Source of the DNA: Solen grandis
Lineage: Eukaryota > Mollusca > Bivalvia > Adapedonta > Solenidae
Assembly: GCA_021229015.1 (NCBI GenBank)
Contig: CM037777.1
Location: 28,457,584-28,521,583 of the forward strand
Length of the DNA: 64,000 bases
Direction: 5' to 3'
Of this stretch, positions 55,644-64,000 are shown one piece after another; position 1 is the stretch's first letter, and every line of letters begins with the position of its first letter. The position numbers and the translations under genes are program-made. The notes under the pieces were generated by a model. It saw only the letters and a list, made by a program, of their open reading frames with translations. It was not told the origin of the DNA and searched no databases.

Positions 55644-56924
55644 GTGGATTTTATGCCCCCACTTTCGTGCCAAACCCCTTTGGGATTGACTTGATTTGTT
55701 CACGTTTTAAGTTACAAATATAATTAGATGTTAAAAAGACTCGTGATGAGTTATAAAAGCATGAAAACTGGACAGCATATGTGTCAAGAGTTCTTCTTTG
55801 TATTCTGTGACGTCTGGCCGTTATAAGCAATTTTGCATTAAAAACGCGGTTTTTAGACCCTGCAGGCTTTATATTTTGACCGATTTATATATTTTTGTCA
55901 CTGAAAGTGCAACATAGTATCTCATTGTACAAAGTAACTTCCGTTTCCGGAAACTCGCAAAGGTCAAGGTCATATGTCAGTTATCGGTCTTTTCCTTTGG
56001 ACATAGGTGTCTCAAAAACGATAAATATTCTATCGAGACACTATGGGGAAAATTTGTAGTGCTTTGAAAGACCTTTCAGATGATATTTAGATGATAAACT
56101 TATTTATTTTACGTCGATTGGGAAACAATAGACATAACAATATGACCCCGATCTATCGATTCAAATTGATTTTGATTGTTGATTTAATTATAAAATCAGA
56201 ATTCTAACCTTGTCTAAAGTTAAACCTTTTTCCATATACAATGTAAATATTCATAATTTTATCACACGAATTGCCCGAAATAGAATGCAAGGGGCTGTAT
56301 TTTCCCAAGGTTACGATTTATATCCCTGGCTTCGAAAACATCGAGGCATGAGAAGCTGCAACAGCCAACTGCACAAATAGGTCAACAGTATGATGTTATC
56401 TATATCGGTTTAAGATCTGTGGATTTTGATTAGCAAAACCCGATTTAATTCATACTTATAATTCAAATAAGGGACGTTTATATCCCGTTATATACGGAAC
56501 GAGACCAATAACAAGATTGGTCGACAGCAATATACCTAGATTAAATACCCTGTACCAGGTGTCTCAGGTGGCACCTGGACCCCCGGCCAGAAAGTGTTTA
56601 GCATCCAGAAAGTCCTACCTACGTCCTTGTATGTCTCTCACCATAATGTATTTAGTAAGACAACTAGAATATAGTATTATCACGTATTCTAGTAACTAGG
56701 ATTACTGGTTTTCACCCACGCAATCCGTGTTTGATTGCGGCATCGGAACGACTTCATTACTAGGGCTACGTGGCCCTTTGGTGTTTTCTGAAGATAAGTC
56801 GGAATGGGTCGAAAATATTTCAAGACCCTCTATGGCGCAAAGTAATGGTCGTTGTTATACGTGTTATACATGTTCCCTGAAGACGTTTGATACATACATC
56901 TACCTATGTTGGTAATAAAACATG
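55640..56924. other. Repeat-like sequence, no gene recognised
   Basis: 55900-56110 has GCAAAGGTCAAGGTCATATG, TCTCAAAAACGATAAATATT and GAAAGACCTTTCAGATGATA in the same order as GCAAAGGTCAAGGTCATATA, CTCCAAATCTAAAAATATTT and GAGGAGATCTTTCCATAAAT in the 34977-37690 element, so it is probably a distant relative. The rest shows nothing. Confidence 0.4.
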
Positions 56925-57120
56925 TATGTTAGGTTTTACGTCCCAACGACAGTATTGCAATCATTTGGTGATTTTGTCTCCATGAGACAGGAAAAGTTGT
57001 GGCTTCCTGCGATATCATGCATGTGGCGTATACATGTGACAACATACCACACAGTCATAATATCCTGACACCGGGCCATCAAGTTCATGGACTGGGCTGT
57101 ATTTATGCTGATGTGTCCCT
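56925..57120 (-). mobile_element. SINE body fragment (GACACCGGGCCA family)
   Basis: TTTTACGTCCCAACGACAGT, CATTTGGTGATTTTGTCTCC, GACACCGGGCCATCAAG and TATTTATGCTGATG match the 30205-30480 element. The tRNA head is absent. A further scrap lies at 57815-57880. Confidence 0.6.
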
Positions 57121-58066
57121 CTTTTCTCTTTCTCTCTATCTTTCCATTCGTCTGTTTTCATCTATCAATTTGTCTATCTCTCTTTTGCCCTTTTTCTTCT
57201 CCTGTGACTTGTCCCTGTCGCTCTCTTTCTTATTCTCTATTTCTTTCTTATATCACAATTAAAAAAATCCATTTCAGATTGACATAAAATATATTTGACG
57301 TTCAGAATTTATATTAATCTTGACTTGTTTCTTCCCCCTTTTATTTCGATTTCATTTATCTTCCTCTACCTTATACTTATCCCTCTTAATTAGAACTGTT
57401 CAACTAGATGACTAGATTAATCAAACCAAGGAAACATCTTGTGCAGAGGAAATTCGGATAGGACACGTTGACATGGTATACCTGAGGTTAATTCATGATA
57501 TACCTGAGGTTTTAAATTTTTAAGGGACCACCTTTCGACACCAATGTGATATATTCATTAATTTAATAATATTAAACAAACGAAAATGCTTTTATGTGTG
57601 GTAATGCTATAAGTCCAGCAAAATATTATCTAGTATTTTTAAAAGTCATTATTGAATCTACCAAACATTTTAAATTAGCTTTTAAATAAATATTCAGAAA
57701 TTTAAATTCTCAGAGGAACGCCCTAGACCCTTTCTTACATGGTCTCCAAAATCCACATCTGCCGCCTCATTCAACAACTTCCGACATCTCTATGACGTTT
57801 ATCCGTTTCTTTGTTACCCTAAGTGTAACGGCCCACCGACAGTATTTCAGTCATTTGAGAACATTATCTACATGTCATATACACATATAGACGTTATAAG
57901 ACGTTCGTCCTAACAGACTGAAAAAAACTATTGAAGACTATTATTCACTCCAAATATTAGCTTTCTAACTCACTTGGAAGCAATGTTATACGTATTTGAA
58001 ATTTGACGTCAATGGGTTCAAATCTTGGATTCGCCATAGAACTGTTGCCTTTTCGAATTTGCGGAC
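57121..58066. other. Intergenic: pyrimidine-rich tract, then nothing recognised
   Basis: 57115-57260 is a C/T-rich tract (CTTTTCTCTTTCTCTCTATC and similar). The remainder is AT-rich with a short SINE scrap at 57815-57880. Confidence 0.4.
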
Positions 58067-59101
58067 CTATTTATGTGGCGTATATATATTACATATATAC
58101 CACCATATATATTGGGTAAAGATAACCGCACTCCTTAATTAGGTTTTGTGCGATCTTGCAAGACAGAATTACATAGCTCTTTATATTATCATTGGGGAAA
58201 ATCAAATTTTATACATTTTATTGCTTTGTGTGTGTTGTTAATGTTTGTGTTAAAGTTTAAATAAATTTGGATAAATGAATATGAGCTGATATGTAAATAC
58301 TTTTTGAATGGAATCGTCAACTGCTGTTTGAAAAGTTTCTCGATTTTTTGGACATTAACCTTGTCATCTATAATTGCTTCTGGTGAAGCGTGGTCATCTG
58401 CTAAACCTTGCATCTGTCTCCTGGATATTCATTTAATTTAGTATCAACTTGCATCGTCTACTAAAGAACAAGGTCTATCGGCGTGTAACAAAATAAAGCG
58501 TTCATAGCCACAATATGAGTGAACATGAAATAAATACTGTTGCATAAATGTCATTTGTTAAAATTCTATGGCGTATACTTGTTATATCTCACCTTTGATT
58601 TAACCTATATTTCTGATCATAATCAAACATAACCTATAAATTAAGCCAGAACTCACAAACTGCATTTACCGAATGTACATGTATTCGCAGAAAATATATA
58701 TATGCCCAACATTTTCAAATAAACATTTGCTAGAATATTTATCACAACTGTAAATCACTGATTGCAATATTGAGCTTGCATCATTATTCATTTAAGCAAT
58801 ATTGAAGAAAAAGAAATCGTGTATATTGTATTATCTTATGTTTTTGCATAAAGTAAGGATTAAAACTAGATATTTGCATATTTTTGGTTAACATCTTGCA
58901 GTATATTCAATGCTGTGTTGACATTGCAAGTATATAATATTTAAATGTAATTTAATTAGAAAGTTTTTTAATTATTTGAGCATTATTTCTTAATAAAACG
59001 TTTAAAATGGAATACTTTATGAAACTATTTATGTGTCGTATATATAGTATATATATACCACCACATATATTGGTTTAATATTTGCGTCACTTAATTAGGT
59101 A
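58067..59101. repeat. About 78-bp direct repeats flanking a 0.9-kb segment
   Basis: 58067-58145 and 59025-59101 share CTATTTATGTG-CGTATATA, ATATATACCACCA-ATATATTGG and CTTAATTAGGT in order, at roughly 80% identity. The enclosed segment is AT-rich and shows no coding region. This is either an old direct duplication or a decayed element with long direct ends. Confidence 0.7.
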
Positions 59102-59149
59102 TTGTATCAACACCCCATACTAGTACTGTCTAGAATTTATATAATTGTA

Positions 59150-60235
59150 CCTTCATTTGTGACCTTGATCGGTCATGAGTTTCACATGTTTTCTGCACCT
59201 TGTCTTACTGAGATGAACATTTTACCAAACTTTAATGATATCCTTTGAATGTTACTTGAGCTATGAACTGGACATAAAATCCAAACTTCAAATATTGGTT
59301 CTGTACATCTTCTCACTAAAGTGAAAATCCTTCGGGAGCTGAAGGAGATATTGAGTGAACATGAAATCAAAGGTTGAAACTGTTGACCTTCAATTATGTC
59401 ATTGACCATGAGCTAACACCATTCTGACATGGGTTCTGTACATTGTCTCACTGAGGTGAGCATTTGACTAAAAGTAAAAGTAAATCCTTCCAGGGGTAAA
59501 GAAGACAAGGAGCAGATACGAAATCAAGGCTTGTAACTGTTCACGCTAGCGCTAGCATGGTTTGACCATCTACCAATCTTCTCACTGATTCTAACATTTG
59601 ACTTAGGTTTAAAGAAATCCCTTCAATGAGTAAAGAAGATGTGGTGCGGACACAAAATCAAAGGTTCAATTATTGACCTTCAATTGTGACCTTGACCTTA
59701 AACCAGCACGGTTTGGGCATGGGTTCTTCACATCGATCGTCTCAATGTGGTGAATATTGGACTTAAGTTTGATAAAAGTCATTACAGGGATAAAGGAGAT
59801 ATGAAACGGACACGAACTCAAAGGTTTAAAGCTATTGATGTTCAGTTGTGACATTGACCTTGAACCAGCAAGTTAAACATTGGTTCTGCACATCTTCTAA
59901 ATGGTGTGAACATTTGACTTTAGTTTAATAAAAATCCTTCCAGGAGATATGGGGCGGACACTAAATCAAAAGTTCAAACTATAGACTTTCAACCGTGACT
60001 TTGGCGTTGGGAAATGGATTCTGCACATCATCTCACTGAGGTGAACATTTAACTTAAGTTTGATAAAAAAAAAATCCTTCAAACTATTGATCTTCAATTG
60101 TGACCTTGACTTTAAACCGGCATGGTTTGTACTCGTCTCACTTAGGTGAACAACATTTAAAGAGCTACTTATAAAGAAAAGGAGATATGGCGCGGACAGG
60201 AAATTTTTAGGGACGGACGTACAGACGAATTATCA
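59150..60235. repeat. Diverged tandem element with GACCTTGACC and a GACGGACG tail
   Basis: Six or seven decayed units of about 150-170 bp carry TCAATTGTGACCTTGACCTT, AAACCAGCA, GGTTCTGCACATC, TCTCACTGAGGTGAACATTT and GGAGATATGG-GCGGACAC. It ends in GGGACGGACGTACAGACG at about 60225. The order of phrases is that of the 4234-5542 element, so this is an older member of that family; the inverted GCGGCGGGGG end is lost. Confidence 0.8.
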
Positions 60236-60239
60236 CTTA

Positions 60240-62120
60240 TTCCGTGATATTTAGTACGTCACAAACGAACGCAAACTGAAGTTTTCACCCTACTCTGCAC
60301 AATTTACATAAAAAATAAAGGTAATTAACTCAAATACGCATCACAATTCACTATTCAACACGGACACTCTTTCCTGCCGAATAAACCCTATTTTTATGCC
60401 ACAGAGATCTGTTAGCGGTGGTGGATATTGTTTTTGCCCCGTTTGTTTGTTTGTTTCTTTGTTGAATGGATTGTAAGCAACATTAATATTGACCATAACT
60501 TGTATGAAAATTCATAATGTATAAGAATAGAATGCGACTAGGAGTGTCCAAAAAGTAGGACTATCCCTCCCCTTTTTTAATCGGGAACATAACTCGTAAC
60601 CTACACAAGGTAATGACTCGAACATTTTAAAATAAATAGATGGCGAGATTGGGGAAAGAAATGGCAAAGAACCACAACTTTACCTGGACCAATCTTTGAA
60701 TTATCTCCCTTTATTTAATTTTACAATAAATTTCTGTTGAGGAAATAACTCATTTACTATACACATTGTACTTGCAAACTATATATGGTATTGATTTGAA
60801 ATCCTCTACCTGGTCATGCTTTTTAAGCAGCTCCCTTCATTTGTTTATTCTTTTCTTTTGGGAGCAAAACTCATAAACAATGTGAAAACTTGAAACATGA
60901 AACATACAATGGTGGCGTGTAGGAACACTGTAATGGCCGTTACTCTGCCTGATCCAATTTTTGAAATATCCCCCATTTGTTAAATTATTTTAATAAAAAA
61001 ACCTTGATATTTATACCGGTACTAACTTTACTAATTAATGCCTTTCATTTGACATTTATTCTATTGGAGTAGTGCCAAATGGTGTTTGGCTCGGGAAGGG
61101 GCATTGCGTTTTTCGAACGCATCTTGTCATCATAATTTTGTTTTTGATTTTAGCCGTTATCCTAAAACACCAATATCCGCCATTACGTATGATAACGTAT
61201 TCACTTGAAATATCATTAAGTTCGACATTTAAAGTAAAGATGTCATAAGGTAAACAATTCAAGAGCCGGTCTCCGGTCTTCGACGGTCTCCGGTCTCCGA
61301 GATCGGCGAAGATGGGCGACCGTCTTTTAGCAGGCTACAGAATGTACGGTAGTAGCTTAATTAATTGGATTTTGGGTACCGTTTTTGTCAAATAAAAATC
61401 ATAAATACGCATTTTGTTTCATTTACTTTTCAATAACACCCTGTAAGTAACGCTACTAAACATTGTGCTTTTGTCCATTTAGCTCCTTTTACTATGAACA
61501 CAAAATACCTTCTCTATCTATTTTCCTCTCCATCTCTCTTAATTGTTATAGATCTATCTGTTTCTCACTATCTCCAGGTATGTTAAATATGACTTATGAT
61601 GAATTTCAATTCAATTCAAAGTTTAGCACTCAAAGTATTTCGGTTGATGTCTCATTTGAAAAAATATCATGTAGTAAAAGGTTTGTCAATATGAAAATAT
61701 TTTGACTTATATCAAGAAAATACTAGCGTTTTGTTTAGGACAACCTCCTAATTTGAAAGTCACACAATTCACCGTGAACCCACTTTCTAAAGCAAGTTTC
61801 ATAATTTATGGTTTATCTATATAAAAAAAAGTTTTATCTTTATTAAATAAAATATAATAACGTTTAATTTAATTACTTTTTAGTACATATTTACCTTCAT
61901 ATGATAAAGGTATATCTTTATAAAATATTATTTGATCTTTACCTTGTATAGTTTTATCTGCATATAAGATAATAAATTTTTTTTTAAACTAAAATTTTCA
62001 GAGTTATATATGACAAAAAACAAGTGTCGAACCAAGGACCTAAAAATGTAATTATGGGTTTTGAAGCTTCCAGATGTGCTAGAAATATGAATTTCAAATA
62101 TTTTGTGACAGCTTACGTCA
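60240..62120. other. Intergenic, no gene recognised
   Basis: AT-rich. A 61255-61325 patch repeats GGTCTCCGGTCTTCGACGG-like text three times. No coding frame or known element is seen. Confidence 0.35.
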
Positions 62121-62134
62121 TCAGAGGTCATCAC

Positions 62135-62292
62135 AGGGGTTTGTAGCACCCTTTGTCTGTTAAATATGCGAAAAAAAGTCGACTTCCGCTGTTTTATTTC
62201 ACTATCATGATTGAAGTCTTAAAATTATAGATCTATTATTTTGATACTACATTCGTGAAATGGATAACAGACAACGGGTGCTTCAAACCCCT
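62135..62292. repeat. Imperfect 28-bp inverted repeat upstream of ALDH8A1
   Basis: AGGGGTTTGTAGCACCCTTT + GTCTGTTA (62135-62162) pairs with the reverse complement of TAACAGACAACGGGTGCTTC + AAACCCCT (62265-62292), with two mismatches and a loop of about 100 bp. It lies about 400 bp before the ALDH8A1 start codon. Confidence 0.8.
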
Positions 62293-62695
62293 TTGGAGGT
62301 CATTAGGTTAAAGCAAGTTAAAAGCAGCTCCTTCACATATAGAAATAATCGGTAATATTAATATACATAATATAAGCGATGTTCATATGTTAAATGCCGT
62401 AAAAATATATTGTTATTTATTTAATTAATTAAATTCAAAGTAATTTTCTAAGACATGTTCATGCAATATAAGGTAGTCTAGTCTAGTTCACATCTCTCTA
62501 TCTCTTTACACTAGTGTAAATAATGAGGTCTCCGTATGTGTAACTTGTGTATTTGCGAGCTTTGATAACAGCCGTGATGTGTTCTACTGTAGTGTACCAG
62601 ACCATGTGTACATAACATCGAAGATAAACGACTAAATCAATACGCATTTATAAACGGTGTCAGTTTATTCCAGTTGTTGGAACTTTAAAATAAAT

Positions 62696-62862
62696 ATGGC
62701 ATTAGTGGTTGTGCAAAATTTCATCGATGGGAAATTCGTGGATAGTAAGGACTTTGTCGACAGTTTTGATCCTTCCACTGGGGAAGTATGGGCCAAGATT
62801 CCAGACAGTGGTGACCAAGAAGTCGACATGGCTGTAGTGGCAGCAGAAAAGGCAGCAGACGG
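62696..62862 (+). CDS. ALDH8A1: ALDH8A1, 2-aminomuconic semialdehyde dehydrogenase, first coding exon
   Basis: ATG at 62696; the exon ends at 62862 before GTAACC, phase 2, coding 55 full codons. NFIDGKFVDSKDFVDSFDPS, TGEVWAKIPDSG and EVDMAVVAAEKAADG match the N-terminus of ALDH8A1 as I remember it (ENFIDGKF, IDSYDPSTGEVYCRVPNSG). ALDH8A1 is a cytosolic NAD-dependent enzyme oxidising 2-aminomuconate semialdehyde in the kynurenine route of tryptophan breakdown; it also acts on retinal. Full length is about 487 aa, so most of the gene lies to the right. The catalytic residues are not in the window. The start has A at -3 (AATATGG) and is the first ATG of the frame. Other ALDH families share the NFI-G-F opening, but DSFDPSTGEV favours this one. 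Confidence 0.78.
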
Positions 62863-64000
62863 GTAACCATATGCTTTAATTTTTGAGTGACGTTTTATGT
62901 TGAGAATCAGTCCGGAAAAAAGTCGTCAATTTTATGGAAATGTATGTAGATCTACTTGAAACTGTTATTTACGGAATACTGTTAGGGCCACTTTGAAATA
63001 CTGCATTCTTTTGGAAGTCGACAATGCGACGATACGATACGACGAACGACGGTACGACACGAGGTCACGACGGTACGATACGAGGTCACGNNNNNNNNNN
63101 NNNNNNNNNNNNNNNNNNNNNNNNNNNNNNNNNNNNNNNNNNNNNNNNNNNNNNNNNNNNNNNNNNNNNNNNNNNNNNNNNNNNNNNNNNGACTATGAGA
63201 ATTTTTAAGGTAATTCACGCATTTTTAAACTTAGAGCCACAAACCTTACAACTCTAAGTCGATTGATGATTGCATCTGCACAGAAGTCTTTTCAAGCATA
63301 TTAGGAACCATAATTACAATTCAATTTATCAATGGATGGATTACCTTAATGAATACTTTCATTCTTGTTACAAAACTGCTTTTCATGACTTGATAATGTC
63401 AGTGAAATCCAGACCCTGATGCCTTTATTTATAGCGTTAGTGTATATAGCGTCACATGTGTATTGTCGTACTCATTGGTATGACGTTTATAATAAAACAT
63501 GATTGCTAACTCTTTTGTTGTTGATTTTGAGATTGAGGGACAGAGACAGGGATAGAAACATCATACATACATACATATATTTGTTTAAATTTTTTAGATA
63601 TATATACAACTATACTCTTTCGGTAACGCCATTGTGATAATATGAAAATTAATTATTTGGGGTTATGTTATGTGCTCTTAAGACTAAAAGGTGTAATTCT
63701 TTTTACCAGCACATCTCTCTGTTGTCGTAAGACGAAGAAGCCATTGATAATATTACAAAACATGTACAAAATTGCTGCCATAGGCAGTACAAAAAGTAAA
63801 CACTGCGAAAAAAAAATTGTGCGTGATTAAAAAAATGTTGATGATAAAGCGAATACTAGTAACACTTTCTTTCCTTGCATATTTTTTTTCAAATGTAAAC
63901 ACTTCAATACATTTCGGTTAATAATTACATATGAATGGAATAGAAGTTCAAAAAGAAGCATATTGCAGTTAAAAGAGCCCTTGTTATAATTTCAAAACAT
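62863..64000 (+). other. Start of ALDH8A1 intron 1
   Basis: No second exon is found before the window end. It contains a short CGACGGTACGA-type tandem repeat cut by the gap at 63091, and AT-rich filler after it. Confidence 0.5.
63020..63190. repeat. Tandem repeat running into a scaffold gap (100 N)
   Basis: GCGACGATACGATACGACG, ACGACGGTACGACACGAGG and TCACGACGGTACGATACGAG form a short-period array up to 63090; 63091-63190 is exactly 100 N. The array is the likely cause of the break. Confidence 0.85.

Overview
This is eukaryotic nuclear DNA: AT-rich, intron-rich and full of short transposable elements. The repeat types point to a mollusc, most likely a bivalve: tRNA-derived SINEs with a molluscan-type body, elements with tandem-repeat cores ending in GACGGAC runs, and interspersed TGACCTTGACC repeats. 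The species cannot be fixed from the window. Two runs of exactly 100 N (12991-13090 and 63091-63190) are scaffold gaps.

Layout. (1) 1-649, minus strand: an intronless UPF0739/DUF4504 gene (C1orf74-like), cut by the window edge. (2) 1108-12831, minus: RPP14 (RNase P/MRP subunit), five small exons whose introns carry a satellite, TTAA-type MITEs, two families of elements with tandem-repeat cores, and SINEs. (3) 13091-18050, plus: the 3' half of a von Willebrand factor C (VWC) repeat gene, starting directly after the first gap. (4) 18052-21190, minus: a dead CR1/Jockey-type LINE. (5) 25829-40475, plus: the complete VWC gene, seven phase-1-linked exons coding 422 residues with a signal peptide, Thr-rich linkers and a hydrophobic C-terminus suggesting a GPI anchor. 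Its last intron holds a hairpin-ended insertion, an indel-riddled extra copy of exons 5-6 and an expanded 24-bp minisatellite. (6) 43728-45768, minus: an intronless eight-finger C2H2 zinc-finger gene with one apparent frameshift. (7) 46680-51153: an apparently complete pogo-like DNA transposon with matched terminal inverted repeats, TA flanks, an open 751-aa transposase fused to a PHD finger, and a convergent HIRAN-like gene. (8) 51.2-62.5 kb: repeats with no recognised gene. (9) 62696-62862, plus: the first coding exon of ALDH8A1.

The most notable object is the pogo-like transposon, with its PHD-finger transposase, HIRAN-like accessory gene and repeated subterminal motifs. Second are the satellite built from the end of a TTAA MITE and the VWC duplication, part of which looks like an assembly product. 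The host genes have unrelated functions (tRNA processing, kynurenine-route metabolism, transcription, cell surface), and nothing suggests they act together. All exon models rest on reading frame, splice sites and remembered family sequence; no search was run.
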